A stretch of DNA of 64,000 nt from Undibacterium sp. YM2 (GTDB lineage: Bacteria > Pseudomonadota > Gammaproteobacteria > Burkholderiales > Burkholderiaceae_D). The first letter of the stretch is position 1, and the number at the start of each line of letters is the position of its first letter. The notes under the pieces were generated by a model. That model was not told the DNA's origin. It worked only from the letters and a program-made list of their open reading frames with translations, and searched no databases. The stretch lies in assembly GCF_009937975.1 (NCBI RefSeq), contig NZ_AP018441.1:3038001-3102000 (forward strand), in the 5' to 3' direction. The position numbers were made by a program, and so were the translations under genes. Below are positions 29,837-40,346 of the stretch, piece after piece.

Positions 29837-31311
29837 CTTATCTTCTGACATATTCTTCAGCAGGGACCATACCATCCCGCCCAATAATAATAAACCAACA
29901 CCTAATGCCGCCCATAACCAGGGTTTGTGCTCTTTGGCGGGTGTCTTTTCAGCGACTGGTTTGACCACAGCCTGAGGTGCGACATAGTCGGCAATTTCCA
30001 CACTGGCGATATCAGCCTGCACTGGCTTGCTCAAATCCATTTTGGGAATGAGCGTTGTCAAAGGTATTGCAGCCCCCTCTTTGTTCTCCATTCCCCATTC
30101 GAGTTGATAAGGCGGTTTGCCGCGCGCCAGAAAAACCAGCCTGCGCGGTAAGCTGGCGATCTGTATCTCAGGCAGGGTTTTGCCCAGCTTGCTGAATGGG
30201 CTATCGGTTTGCAAGCGCAAAGTCTTATAACTGGCACCATCCAAGAGCAAATCAGGTGATTTCACTTCACCATTCTGAAGATTGATTTTATAGACCAGGC
30301 TGTCATTCAACCAGACTTGTTGATTTACTACCTGCACTTCAGCATTACGCTTCTGATTCCTTAAGACATGCAGAGGATATAACGGACTATGTCTGTGATG
30401 ATACGAAGACACCGGCGCAGTTGTCGTCGTCACCTGCGCCAGCACCGTGATATGTAGCAGGGTGTTGGGCTCGCTGACCAGCAAACGCAGGCTGTCGATA
30501 GGCGTGTTGTCCGGGATAGAGTAATCACAATAATTTGCAGCACAAGCCTTCACAGGAATAGGCTTACTCCATTGTAAAACTGGTGGTGTATAGACTTCTT
30601 GCTGGCTGTCTATGCTGACATTGTCCAGCCAGGGTGCAACTGCAGGATTATTCCAGCGCAGGCGCAAATACTGGGCGCTGACATGGTGTAGCCTGATACC
30701 AAGATTCTGCAACATGGAACCCTGGTGGCGCAATTGCACCAATTGCTCGCTACCCAGCGATTGCCAGTTTTTCAGATCGTTGCTGCTTTCCAGTGTGAAG
30801 CCGAACATGCCATCCACCTGCTCAGCTATACCGAACCTGGCTTGCAATAACTTGCCCTTGATTTTGCTGACATCGATAATCCAGGCAGGCACAGGATTTT
30901 GCCTGGTGATTTTCACTTGCGACAAGGCGCTTAGTGAGCCATCTGCATTTTGCCGGAAACTGCTGAAGCTGCTGCTTTGTATATCTTTTAAAGGAAACGC
31001 ACTGACCGTAGCACTCTCAAGCTTGGCACTCGCCGTCTCTGCGTCTGCCCAGGCAAAAGACAAGAGATCACCATCAGCATTGCGCACACGTACATCATGC
31101 AGATCGGGATGCAGGCTGCCAGGGTAAATACTGGTTGGTATATCCAGTTGAAAATACGGGCCCCTCCCGTGCTGGTGATGACAGCGTGTTTTAGCTGCGG
31201 TGCAATCGCCTGTGCCAAAACCACATTGGAGGCAATTGCACAAGCAGCCAGCAATGAAAGCTTCGATTGCAATTTCAGGGTCAGCTTGTTGATACGCCTG
31301 TTGATACTCAT
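29825..31311 (-). pseudogene. DUF3999 membrane protein, frameshifted near the N-terminus as given
   Basis: A start at 31311 opens a frame with a signal peptide (ending V-V-L-A) and reads to S-T-G-G near 31165; the rest, from Y-F-Q-L-D-I-P-T-S-I-Y-P-G-S-L-H, is in another frame that runs to 29825. One extra base in the C4 run at 31161-31164 rejoins them (about 495 residues). The body is a beta-rich extracytoplasmic domain of DUF3999 type, with a C-terminal membrane helix (W-L-W-A-A-L-G-V-G-L-L-L-L) and a short basic tail. The start overlaps the DUF2339 stop as ATGA, so the two are coupled and probably act together in the envelope. The break may be a sequencing error. Confidence 0.75.
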
Positions 31312-34300
31312 GATGCCTTCCCCTGATCTTCCGGTGCGTCACTATCCTCTGCCAATGTCGTTTGTGGCTCTTTGGGCTTGACAGGCACAGGGGCAAAATA
31401 AGCAACCACCAGCACCAAGATACCAACACCAATGAAAGAGACGATACGGTAAACGTCGCCACGGTCTGCCAGTTCTATCAGGAACAGTTTCACTACCACG
31501 ACGCCCAGGAGGGCAGCACCAGCTATCCAGGTGCTGCGTGACATGCGGCGGTTACCAAACAACATGACAGCCACACTACAAATTGCCCAGGTAATGGAAA
31601 CAGCAGCCTGACTCAGGCGCGAAGCAAACAAGGCATCTGCATCCCAAGGCACGCCAGCAAAATGATGGCAGCTACGCAAGACCATGCCTGTCAACAAAGC
31701 CAGGGCTGTAGCGGCTACCAATGCTGTCGCAGCATGTTTGGTGTCTGTCTTGAGCGCAGCCAGAGGTAAAGCGCGCCACCAGTGCAATAAGGACGCCAGC
31801 ACCAGCCATTGCCCCAATTCCAGCGGATTCAGTAAAGGCAGATAAGGCAAGGGGCTGGCATCGCCCGCGCTGAAGGCATTGGTCAACCAGCACCATGCCA
31901 GCAAATACAGGGCAACGGGTGCGCATGCCTGCTCTATATAGGCTTTACGGTAAGAATTGAGCGGCCATCTGACTGCCAGCGGTTTGGCACCAATGAACCA
32001 GAAGACCAACGCAGGCACCAGCACCCAACCCAGTAATGGCCAGCTTGACCAGGTATCAGCCAGTGGCGCGAGGCGTGCCTGACCTTCGCGGGCTGCCAAT
32101 AACAGGAAGAACCAGAAACCGGCGATATGCGTCAGACTCAAGAGTGGCGAAGAAGCAGCCATCCAGTTTTGCTGCTTCTTCAGTAGCTGCAAATGCCAGG
32201 CCAGTGCCAGAGGCCAGGCCAGCCAGCCCAGGTTTGCAGATGGCAAATAAGATCCATCCGCGCCGACCATGCCTATCAAACCAGCAAAAATCAGTAAGGG
32301 CAAAGTGACGATCGTGGCAAAACCCATTTGCGGCCAATGACGCCAGCCTGCCAGAGCCGCCATCAGGACTGAACTGACCAAACCTATCACGATAGCAACG
32401 GTCGAAGAATAATTGCGGTGATCTGTGCGCACCAATGCTTCCAGACTCTCAGGGAACCAGGCACTCAACCACAATACCAGCCCCCATACAACTGGCAAAC
32501 CAAGCGCCAGCTTGCTGTTGCACCAGGGATTGAGCCAGACCGATGGTAGTTTTTGCCCCGAAGTATTGACCTCATCCGGTTTTGCAGCATGACCGAACCC
32601 ACTCAAGTCCAGCAACACTGTACGCATTCTGGCAGCTTCAGCCCGGATCAGATCAGCACTGAGCCATGCAGACACAGCCAGCGACAAAGGTACCAAAAAG
32701 CCCAGGTGTGCAAATGCCGTGCCCTGGTATTTGCCCGGTTCCACCAGGCACAACCCAGCCGCAATGACTTGCAAAGCAGCAGAGAAACCTGCCAGTGCAC
32801 CATGCGACATGCGCAAACCGACCCATAGCAAGAGACAAGCAGTTAATGGCCAGATCAATGATGCCTGCGTCAGGTTGATGGCAAACAGCATGGCCAGATG
32901 TAACAGTGCGCTGCCACTGACAATGGCCACCTGGTTCCAGATTGACCAGGCTGGCGGCAAGGATTGCGCCTGTGCAGTCTGCTTGGTCGCCACCATGGAG
33001 CGCCCGGCACTGAACAATATGCTGCCAGCAATGATCAGGGCAGCCAGGCCACCTTTCCAGCCATCTTCCAGTGCAGCATTGCCATTGGCGGCAACATGCA
33101 GGGTCAGCATGAAAGACGCCAGCGCTACCGCCTGTAAAGTGGCAGAAATATGTTCAAAAGCCTTCAGCACATAACGACGGGCAATGGCCGATACCAGCAA
33201 GGCCATGACAGCCATCGCCGCAGCTGCAAACTGTGGAACCAGCAACATCCAGGGCAATAAAGCCAATGAAGCTGTACCCAGCCACGGCAAGGCTGCATTT
33301 GGCATGGTTTCCCAGCTCGCAATATTCTCTGGTTTGGCTTTTCTATGCAGATTCCAGACCACAAAGCAGCTAATTGCCAGCAATACCGGGCCCAGCAAAC
33401 CACCCTGCAACAATGGCCCCGTTGCCTCGGGATTGACGTAGATACCATGCAAGAGCTTGTACGCCGCCCCCACCATGACAACATAGGCAAAACCGCGTGC
33501 ATAAGGACGCTGCTGGCGTATGCCCAGCCAGTACATGCCGGCACCCTCTATGGCCCAGGCAGCACCTGTCCATGCGCCTTCCAGCCCCAATGGTATTGCC
33601 AGCGTGGCAAAGATGGCAGCCACGATGACATAGGCTTCTGCCAGCAGAGCCAATCCCTGCCTGGCTTTGGAAAATACGAACCTGGCCAGCAGCAGGTAAA
33701 AGAAACCGACTGCCAGTGCTGAAAAGGCTGCACCAAACTCGGTATGTTTGACCAGCATGTATTGCATGCCAAAGGCGGTGATGGGATTGCCAAATACCAG
33801 GGCACTATCAACTCGCCCTACCCGCTTCAGGGTATCCAAAGGGCCTTCCTGTACTTCCGCTTCTTTCAGAGTGCGGCGGGCAAATAGCAAGCCTATCAGG
33901 GCAAACAGGACGAAGAAAAAAATCAGGAAAGGCTGGACTATGCTGTACTGGCTATCGGTATAACTCCGCTCAGCCCAGCCCAATGCCAGGGTAAAAGTAC
34001 CAACAAAACCGATCAGGTTCAGCACACGCCAGGCATTAAACCAGGCGACCACGAAGATACCTATATCCAGCACGGCCATATATGTGAACAAACCTAGCGG
34101 ACGGTTTTCACCGGTGGAAATCAAAACAGGGGTGGCAAAACCTTCAATTGCGGCAACAATGGCCAGCACAGGGGCATTTTGCAAGACCGCCAATATGGCA
34201 CTGAGAACAGACACCAGAAACAGGAAGCCGAAGCCAACATCAGGACTGATAAGCGCATGCAATTTCATTGCTGACAGTGTAGTCAGGTAAAACACCCCTA

Positions 34301-35246
34301 TCGCCATGCCTTGCAATATCAAGGCATAGTCGCGGCGCTTGCTACGCAAGAACCAGCCCAGTGCCAGCAAGACCACGCCAGACAGAGCCACACCTGCGTA
34401 ACGCAGCTCCACCGGCACCGTAACCCGCTCTGCGGTATAGCGCAGCAAGAAGGCCAGGCCCAGGAACAAGATCAGGACACCGACTTTGACCAGTGCATTA
34501 CCACCAAAAATCAGTTTCGCCAGCGGTGCAGGCAAGCTTTCTCTCAAGGTTTTTGGAGGCGGTGGTGGTGGGCGCTTGGATGCCGGCGGTTTTACGATGG
34601 CGGGACTTACTATTGGCGATTCAATTGCTGCAGCTTCTACAGTTGCCAAGGGCTCTGTAACTTGAGCCACTGTCATTGGAGTGACTTGCTCTGTAACGAC
34701 CGCGGAAATTTCTTTGGCAAGTATCGCTTCTTCCAAAGGCTGTATCTCCAGGTCCAGCGCTGGTGGCTGCGCATTCTCTTGCGCGTCAGCAGTAACAGCT
34801 TCAGCCTGTGATCCAAATGCCGTTGTCAGCGGCACAGCTACGCTAGTGCTGGCGTCGGCTGCTTTTGCAGCAGCAAGGGCTACCTGGGGTTCTGCCACTG
34901 CTGTTTCTTCTGCAGCCGGCTGACTTACCGGTTCTGGCTGTGCTGCGACATTCTTGATGATCACGCCGCCGGCTTTGAGCTCGGCCATTTCACGTTCCAG
35001 CGTTTGCAGCCGGTGTTCAAGCGTGAAGATTTTCTGGCGCATCTCTGCCATTGCATCGACAGGTTTGTTTTGTGCAGGCTGGTTTATTGGTTTATTCGCC
35101 ACCGGCTTGGTATTGGTATTAGTCTTGCGCGAACTGGCGATCAGATATCCAACAAAGCCGCCGGTCAAAGCAAAAAAGAACATGGCGGCACCAGAACCGG
35201 TCGCCACGCCCAAAATAAAGCCTATGATTGCGCCCACAAACCACAT
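31308..35246 (-). CDS. DUF2339 polytopic membrane protein
   Basis: The 1312-residue protein starts with a membrane hairpin (about 1-39), then a short coiled coil (about 65-92), an Ala/Pro/Val-rich linker containing P-P-P-P-P-P-K, and from about residue 240 a very long series of hydrophobic helices, well over twenty, to the C-terminus. This architecture is that of the DUF2339 family, whose function is unknown. AAGGAAA precedes the ATG. The stop overlaps the start of the DUF3999 gene, a pairing seen in many proteobacteria. It could be an envelope transporter or scaffold, but nothing in the sequence proves it. Confidence 0.85.
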   Translation of the reverse strand: MWFVGAIIGFILGVATGSGAAMFFFALTGGFVGYLIASSRKTNTNTKPVANKPINQPAQNKPVDAMAEMRQKIFTLEHRLQTLEREMAELKAGGVIIKNVAAQPEPVSQPAAEETAVAEPQVALAAAKAADASTSVAVPLTTAFGSQAEAVTADAQENAQPPALDLEIQPLEEAILAKEISAVVTEQVTPMTVAQVTEPLATVEAAAIESPIVSPAIVKPPASKRPPPPPPKTLRESLPAPLAKLIFGGNALVKVGVLILFLGLAFLLRYTAERVTVPVELRYAGVALSGVVLLALGWFLRSKRRDYALILQGMAIGVFYLTTLSAMKLHALISPDVGFGFLFLVSVLSAILAVLQNAPVLAIVAAIEGFATPVLISTGENRPLGLFTYMAVLDIGIFVVAWFNAWRVLNLIGFVGTFTLALGWAERSYTDSQYSIVQPFLIFFFVLFALIGLLFARRTLKEAEVQEGPLDTLKRVGRVDSALVFGNPITAFGMQYMLVKHTEFGAAFSALAVGFFYLLLARFVFSKARQGLALLAEAYVIVAAIFATLAIPLGLEGAWTGAAWAIEGAGMYWLGIRQQRPYARGFAYVVMVGAAYKLLHGIYVNPEATGPLLQGGLLGPVLLAISCFVVWNLHRKAKPENIASWETMPNAALPWLGTASLALLPWMLLVPQFAAAAMAVMALLVSAIARRYVLKAFEHISATLQAVALASFMLTLHVAANGNAALEDGWKGGLAALIIAGSILFSAGRSMVATKQTAQAQSLPPAWSIWNQVAIVSGSALLHLAMLFAINLTQASLIWPLTACLLLWVGLRMSHGALAGFSAALQVIAAGLCLVEPGKYQGTAFAHLGFLVPLSLAVSAWLSADLIRAEAARMRTVLLDLSGFGHAAKPDEVNTSGQKLPSVWLNPWCNSKLALGLPVVWGLVLWLSAWFPESLEALVRTDHRNYSSTVAIVIGLVSSVLMAALAGWRHWPQMGFATIVTLPLLIFAGLIGMVGADGSYLPSANLGWLAWPLALAWHLQLLKKQQNWMAASSPLLSLTHIAGFWFFLLLAAREGQARLAPLADTWSSWPLLGWVLVPALVFWFIGAKPLAVRWPLNSYRKAYIEQACAPVALYLLAWCWLTNAFSAGDASPLPYLPLLNPLELGQWLVLASLLHWWRALPLAALKTDTKHAATALVAATALALLTGMVLRSCHHFAGVPWDADALFASRLSQAAVSITWAICSVAVMLFGNRRMSRSTWIAGAALLGVVVVKLFLIELADRGDVYRIVSFIGVGILVLVVAYFAPVPVKPKEPQTTLAEDSDAPEDQGKAS

Positions 35247-35509
35247 ATATCATTTCCTTGGATTACAGTATGCCAATGCGGCTAACGCCAGACTGTAAGG
35301 AAATTTTTAGAGACTTGCAATACTTATATCGCAGCGCAGGATGGGATTCCATATTCAAATCTTGCCGCGTGCAACAGACAGCTATCACTTGTGGGCATTG
35401 CGCCAGCAGTGCTATCCCGGTTTCAGTAACTAAAAACCCGGAGGCCGCCTTCAAATAGCGGCATTTGATAAGGAAAAAGACTTACAGCCAGTTACAAATC
35501 TCTCAGCGA

Positions 35510-35914
35510 TCAGGGCTTGGCCTGGCGTTGCGCCAGCTCTCTGTCTAGTTGTTCTATATGGAGTTTACGCTGCAAGGCTTTGGCTTCCAGGGAAATTCTC
35601 TGCAAGGCAACGATGTATAGACGGCGCTTTTGTTTAACATCACTGAGACAATCATTGACAAAAAATGTATCGTGACAAGCTCGCTCAGACTGTTCGTACC
35701 AGCTTTGCAAACGCAGTTGCGCTGCATTACTTTCTTGCAGGGCAATTTCGGCCTGCTCTGCGCTGCTGATAGTACCTGCAGCATATTTTTGATCCAGACT
35801 CGCAGACAGATTGGCAATCTGTGTAAGTTCAGTACTACCAGGAGTAGCCAGCGCATGTGCAGCAAATATCATTTGCGCAAGCAATACGAGGATTACAGGC
35901 AATAAACGATTCAT
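35510..35914 (-). CDS. Small periplasmic hypothetical protein
   Basis: The 134-residue product has a signal peptide (about 1-23, ending A-L-A) and a helical mature part with two close cysteines (80 and 89) in C-H-D-T-F-F-V-N-D-C-L, then a basic, charged helix (K-Q-K-R-R-L-Y). Proteins with this pattern are common hypothetical genes in Burkholderiales. Its start overlaps the zapE stop (TGATG), so it is translated from the zapE message. No function is assigned. The 263 bp after its stop hold no feature I can name. Confidence 0.7.
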   Translation of the reverse strand: MNRLLPVILVLLAQMIFAAHALATPGSTELTQIANLSASLDQKYAAGTISSAEQAEIALQESNAAQLRLQSWYEQSERACHDTFFVNDCLSDVKQKRRLYIVALQRISLEAKALQRKLHIEQLDRELAQRQAKP

Positions 35915-37011
35915 CAGGCAATATTCTCCGCAAGTTGGCGTTGGTCAGCATCCATGTATTCTTTTGATTGCATTTCTATGATGCGTGACACTGTTCTGTG
36001 AAACTCATTAGACAAGGTACCATTGGTATAAAGTTCCTCAGGCGGCACTTCTGCCGACATAATCAGTTTCACTTTGTTATCGTAAAACACGTCTATGAGC
36101 CAGGTGAAACGCCTGGCCTCGGAAGACATGGCTGCCGACATGCGCGGAATCGACGACAAAACAACAGTATGAAAGCGACTGGCGATTTCGAGATAATCAT
36201 TTTGCGAGCGTGGTCCGCCACATAAAGTGGCAAAGTCAAACCAGATCACGCTGCCAGCACGGCGCAAGGACTTGAGCTTGCGCCCCTCGATATCGACTTG
36301 CGGGTCTTCATCACTGGTTTCTGCAACCCGGGCAAAAATATCGCGCAAAGTCTTGTCCGTAGCTGCACTCAATGGTGTCAGGTAGGCCTGTACCTGTTCC
36401 AGAGCACGCTTGCGATAATCATTGCCGGAATCTACATTTAGGATATCGAGTTTTTCTTTCAGCAAGGCAATCGTTGGCAGCATGCGGTCGCGATGCAAGC
36501 CATCTGGATACAAAGTATCAGGCTGGTAATTCGATGTCATGACGAAGGACACGCCATTTTCAAACAGGGCATTGAGCAAGTTATACAACAACATCGCGTC
36601 TGCCACGTCAGACACATGAAATTCATCAAAGCAAATCAGACGATATTTCTTGGCGATCCTGCGTGCCACTTCATCGAGCGGATCAGCGACTCCTTTGAGT
36701 TCGTCCAACTGCCTGTGCACGGCGCGCATGAATTCATGGAAATGCAGGCGGGTTTTGCGCACCACTGGCACAACTGAATAAAAACTGTCCATCAAAAATG
36801 ATTTGCCGCGCCCGACTCCGCCCCACATATAAACGCCACGCGGTACTTCAGGACGGGTGATCAGACGGGTAAATTTATTCGCACGCTTGCCCTTGTACTC
36901 CACCCATTCTTCATAGGCTGTCTGCAAGCGATCAACTGCGCGCTTTTGCGCCTCATCGGCCTGAAAACCGCGCTGACTCAAGGCATCCTGATAATACTCT
37001 ATGACATTCAT
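35914..37011 (-). CDS. zapE: Cell division protein ZapE (AFG1-like ATPase)
   Basis: The 365-residue protein has a P-loop G-G-V-G-R-G-K-S at 64-71 and a Walker B/sensor motif C-F-D-E-F-H-V-S-D around 127-134, the signature of the AFG1/ZapE family. In E. coli ZapE acts at the division ring and binds FtsZ; the mitochondrial homologue acts on respiratory complexes. It lies 145 bp downstream of lpdA, the usual place for this gene in Burkholderiales. That gap contains small inverted repeats (37034-37054 and 37117-37134) but no clear terminator. Confidence 0.92.
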   Translation of the reverse strand: MNVIEYYQDALSQRGFQADEAQKRAVDRLQTAYEEWVEYKGKRANKFTRLITRPEVPRGVYMWGGVGRGKSFLMDSFYSVVPVVRKTRLHFHEFMRAVHRQLDELKGVADPLDEVARRIAKKYRLICFDEFHVSDVADAMLLYNLLNALFENGVSFVMTSNYQPDTLYPDGLHRDRMLPTIALLKEKLDILNVDSGNDYRKRALEQVQAYLTPLSAATDKTLRDIFARVAETSDEDPQVDIEGRKLKSLRRAGSVIWFDFATLCGGPRSQNDYLEIASRFHTVVLSSIPRMSAAMSSEARRFTWLIDVFYDNKVKLIMSAEVPPEELYTNGTLSNEFHRTVSRIIEMQSKEYMDADQRQLAENIA

Positions 37012-37156
37012 GGGCGAGGGATACTATCTTTGCTGGCTTGCCTGCGCATGGCAAGCGGGTAAAAAGCGACGCACCCTACCCCAATCAAACTGAGGACAGA
37101 GTGCGCTGCCAATGTGGGCGCGAGTTTACGCCCAGATTTCAAACAAGCGACTTGAA

Positions 37157-38584
37157 TCAGAAATTCAATGAACGCTTATCGACTGCCAATGCTGCTTCTT
37201 TCGTTGCTTCAGACAGAGATGGATGTGCATGGCAAATACGGGCGATGTCTTCTGCCGATGCCTTGAATTCCATCGCCACTACAGCTTCGGAAATCAATTC
37301 AGATGCCATAGGACCAACGATGTGCACGCCGAGGATTTCATCTGTCGTGGCATCTGCCAGGAACTTGACCATACCTGAAGTATCACCCAGCGCACGGGCA
37401 CGGCCATTCGCCATGAATGGGAAAGTACCGGCTTTGTAAGCCACGCCATCAGCCTTCAATTGCTGCTCAGTACGGCCTACCCATGCGATTTCCGGAGATG
37501 TGTAGATGACCCATGGGATGGTATTGAAGTTCACATGACCATGCTGACCGGCGATACGCTCAGCCACGGCAACACCCTCTTCTTCTGCCTTGTGTGCCAG
37601 CATAGGGCCACGTACCACGTCACCGACGGCCCAGACATTGGCCAGGTTCGTTTTGCAATCACCATCCACCGCGATGAAACCACGTTCATCCAGTTGCAGG
37701 CCAACAGCTTCTGCATTCAAACCATTGGTGTTAGGTGTACGGCCAATAGAGATGATCAGTTTGTCGAACACTGCCTTGTGCTCAGCGCCCTTGTCGTCAG
37801 TGTAGTTGACAGTCACATCGCTGCCACCGTTGACGATTTCACCTATCTTGACGCCCAGATTGATGGACAGGCCTTGTTTGACGAACAGTTTGTGTGCTTC
37901 TTTAGCGATTTGTTCATCCACAGCGCCGAGGAAAGTCGGCAATGCTTCCAGCACTGTCACTTCAGCGCCCAGACGACGCCAGACGCTACCCATTTCCAGA
38001 CCAATCACACCAGCGCCGATCACGCCGAGTTTTTTCGGCACTTCTGCGATCTTCAATGCGCCATCGTTCGACAGGATAGTCGTTTCGTCAAATGCAGCAC
38101 CAGGCAATGCACGTGCATTCGAGCCAGTCGCCACGATGATGTGTTTGCCAGTGATGGTTTCTTCTGTCTTGCCAGCAACCTTGATTTCGTAACCGGCGGC
38201 ATCGCCTTTAACAAAAGAACCATGGCCGTGAAAGAAAGTCACTTTATTCTTTTTAAACAGGAACAGGATACCGTCATTGTTTTGCTTGACGATAGTGTTC
38301 TTGCGACCCAGCATCTTGGCCACATCCAGACCCAGGCCTTGTACATTGATACCGTGGTCAGCGAAAGCATGACCAGCATGCTCATAATGCTCGGAAGACT
38401 GCAACAGAGCCTTGGATGGAATGCAACCTACGTTAGTGCATGTACCACCTGGAGCCGGGCCACCTTTTTCATTGGTCCATGCATCGATACAGGCAGTAGA
38501 AAATCCCAGTTGGGCAGCGCGGATTGCGGCGATGTAGCCACCAGGGCCACCACCGATAACGACGACGTCAAATTGTTTGCTCAT
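37157..38584 (-). CDS. lpdA: Dihydrolipoyl dehydrogenase (E3) of the 2-oxoglutarate dehydrogenase complex
   Basis: The 475-residue flavoenzyme has the FAD motif G-G-G-P-G-G-Y near 11-17, the redox disulfide C49-T-N-V-G-C54, a central NAD-binding G-A-G-V-I-G-L-E, and the C-terminal H-A-H-P-S-L-S-E active-site His/Glu. It reoxidises the lipoyl groups of OdhB with NAD. Its place after sucA and odhB marks it as the E3 dedicated to this complex, although E3 may be shared. A 110-residue SHOCT/PspC gene separates it from odhB. Confidence 0.95.
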   Translation of the reverse strand: MSKQFDVVVIGGGPGGYIAAIRAAQLGFSTACIDAWTNEKGGPAPGGTCTNVGCIPSKALLQSSEHYEHAGHAFADHGINVQGLGLDVAKMLGRKNTIVKQNNDGILFLFKKNKVTFFHGHGSFVKGDAAGYEIKVAGKTEETITGKHIIVATGSNARALPGAAFDETTILSNDGALKIAEVPKKLGVIGAGVIGLEMGSVWRRLGAEVTVLEALPTFLGAVDEQIAKEAHKLFVKQGLSINLGVKIGEIVNGGSDVTVNYTDDKGAEHKAVFDKLIISIGRTPNTNGLNAEAVGLQLDERGFIAVDGDCKTNLANVWAVGDVVRGPMLAHKAEEEGVAVAERIAGQHGHVNFNTIPWVIYTSPEIAWVGRTEQQLKADGVAYKAGTFPFMANGRARALGDTSGMVKFLADATTDEILGVHIVGPMASELISEAVVAMEFKASAEDIARICHAHPSLSEATKEAALAVDKRSLNF

Positions 38585-38659
38585 GAAAATATCCTGATTT
38601 TGTGTATATGAATTTAGCGCCGAATTCAGTCGTGACGTCCACTCTTCGCCTTGTAGTTT

Positions 38660-38992
38660 TCAGCTCTCTTCGGGGATGAAGATCCAGGCCAGCAAATAAG
38701 CCACTGCGCCAGCGCCAAAGTAAAGACTGAAGAAGACAAACATCAAACGCCATATCCAGGAATCCAGGCCAGTAAACTGTCCAAGACCACCACAGATACC
38801 ACCCAGCCACTGGTCACTTTTTGACCGGCGGAACTGGTTCAAATGATTAAAGCCCTGGCTCTGTTGATTGCCGGATGCGGAAGTGTCACCAGTTGCCAGC
38901 AATCTGGCTTTGGCTTGTGCAAATTCTGCATCAGACAGGGCTCCTGCCTGATGCAGTTCATGCAGACGTTTGATTTCGTCAGCGATATTCAC
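38660..38992 (-). CDS. SHOCT plus PspC-domain small membrane protein
   Basis: The 110-residue product combines an N-terminal SHOCT-like helical motif (about 4-33, I-K-R-L-H-E-L-H-Q-A-G-A-L-S-D-A-E-F) with a PspC domain (about 60-110) containing G-G-I-C-G-G-L-G and two closely spaced hydrophobic stretches ending in I-F-I-P-E-E-S. PspC domains sense or signal envelope stress in the phage-shock system, but no pspA, pspB or pspF is nearby. It lies inside the sucA-odhB-lpdA run, 33 bp after odhB and 75 bp before lpdA, so it should be cotranscribed with the 2-oxoglutarate dehydrogenase genes. Confidence 0.85.
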   Translation of the reverse strand: MNIADEIKRLHELHQAGALSDAEFAQAKARLLATGDTSASGNQQSQGFNHLNQFRRSKSDQWLGGICGGLGQFTGLDSWIWRLMFVFFSLYFGAGAVAYLLAWIFIPEES

Positions 38993-39025
38993 GGAATGAT
39001 TCTCGCTTTGTGGGTTGAACCTGAA

Positions 39026-40285
39026 TTACAGATCAAGCAACAGGCGGGCTGGATCTTCCAGCGCGTCTTTCATTGCCACCAGACCCAGAACTGCTTCACG
39101 ACCGTCAATGATGCGATGGTCATAAGACATTGCCAGGTAATTCATAGGACGGATCACGATCTGGCCATTTTCAACCACGGCACGGTCCTTGGTCGCATGC
39201 ACGCCCAGAATTGCGGATTGTGGTGGGTTGATAATAGGTGTAGACAACATGGATCCGAAAGTACCACCATTCGAGATGGAGAAAGTACCGCCAGACAGAT
39301 CGTCCAGTGTCAGTTTGCCGTCTTTTGCCTTGGCACCGAATTCACCGATTTTCTTCTCGATCTCAGCAATCGTCATTTGGTCCGCATTGCGCAGGATAGG
39401 TACTACCAGACCGCGTGGGGAACCAACAGCGATACCGATGTCGAAGTAACCGTGGTAAACGATGTCGTTACCGTCAACAGAAGCGTTGATGATAGGGTAT
39501 TTTTTCAATGCAGCAACGGCAGCCTTGACGAAGAAAGACATGAAACCCAGTTTCACGCCGTGTTCTTTTTCAAACTTGTCTTTGTACTTGTTACGCAAGT
39601 CCATGACAGGTGCCATGTTGACTTCGTTGAAAGTTGTCAAAATAGCGTTGGTCGATTGCGATTGCACCAGACGTTCAGCGATACGGGCACGCAAACGGCT
39701 CATCGGTACGCGCTCTTCAGGACGGTCACCCAGGCTGGCGATAGCTGGTGCAGCAACTTGTTGTAGTGCTGGCTTGCCAGCTGCAGGAGCAGCCAGAGGT
39801 GCAACTGCTGGTGCCGCAGCAGGTTTGGCGGCTACGGCTGCCAGTGCATCACCTTTGGTAACACGGCCATCTTTGCCGGAGCCGTCAACTTGAGCTGCAG
39901 TCAGATTGTTTTCTGACAGGATTTTTGCTGCTGCAGGCATTGCCACGCCAGCAGAAGATTTTGCGTCAGAAGAAGCTGCCGCAACTGCGGCAGGCGCAGC
40001 AGCAACTGGTGCCGCTGCTGGAGTTGCTGCAGTACCGGCACTTGCGGCTGTATCCAGGATAGCGATAACTTCGCCAGCAACAACCGTGCTGCCATCACCC
40101 TTGATGATTTGTGTGATCACGCCAGCATCTGGGGCTGGCAGCTCCAGTACGACTTTGTCAGTTTCCACGTCGATCAGGTTTTCGTCACGGCCAACTGCTT
40201 CGCCAACTTTTTTATGCCAGGACAACAGGGTTGCTTCTGCGACGGACTCAGATAACTGAGGAACTTTTACTTCGATAATTGCCAT
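39026..40285 (-). CDS. odhB: Dihydrolipoyllysine-residue succinyltransferase (E2 of 2-oxoglutarate dehydrogenase)
   Basis: The 419-residue E2 has one lipoyl domain (lipoyl Lys44 in E-T-D-K-V), an Ala/Pro-rich linker, an E3-binding domain at about 115-155 ([10 protein letters not shown]), and a catalytic domain ending with the active-site motif D-H-R-I-I-D-G. It transfers the succinyl group from E1-bound lipoate to CoA. It starts 61 bp after sucA. The domain count and length are those of SucB/OdhB, not of pyruvate dehydrogenase E2. Confidence 0.96.
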   Translation of the reverse strand: MAIIEVKVPQLSESVAEATLLSWHKKVGEAVGRDENLIDVETDKVVLELPAPDAGVITQIIKGDGSTVVAGEVIAILDTAASAGTAATPAAAPVAAAPAAVAAASSDAKSSAGVAMPAAAKILSENNLTAAQVDGSGKDGRVTKGDALAAVAAKPAAAPAVAPLAAPAAGKPALQQVAAPAIASLGDRPEERVPMSRLRARIAERLVQSQSTNAILTTFNEVNMAPVMDLRNKYKDKFEKEHGVKLGFMSFFVKAAVAALKKYPIINASVDGNDIVYHGYFDIGIAVGSPRGLVVPILRNADQMTIAEIEKKIGEFGAKAKDGKLTLDDLSGGTFSISNGGTFGSMLSTPIINPPQSAILGVHATKDRAVVENGQIVIRPMNYLAMSYDHRIIDGREAVLGLVAMKDALEDPARLLLDL

Positions 40286-40346
40286 TTTTTACTCTCCGAT
40301 TCGGGTAGCCAAATGCGGTACCAGCTTCTGGCACCGCATCGCGTCA

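Noticed and set aside
35263..35454. 63-aa minus-strand open frame between the DUF2339 gene and the small secreted protein gene
   Set aside because: No ribosome site, no recognisable motif, and it overlaps the DUF2339 upstream region; it is probably chance.
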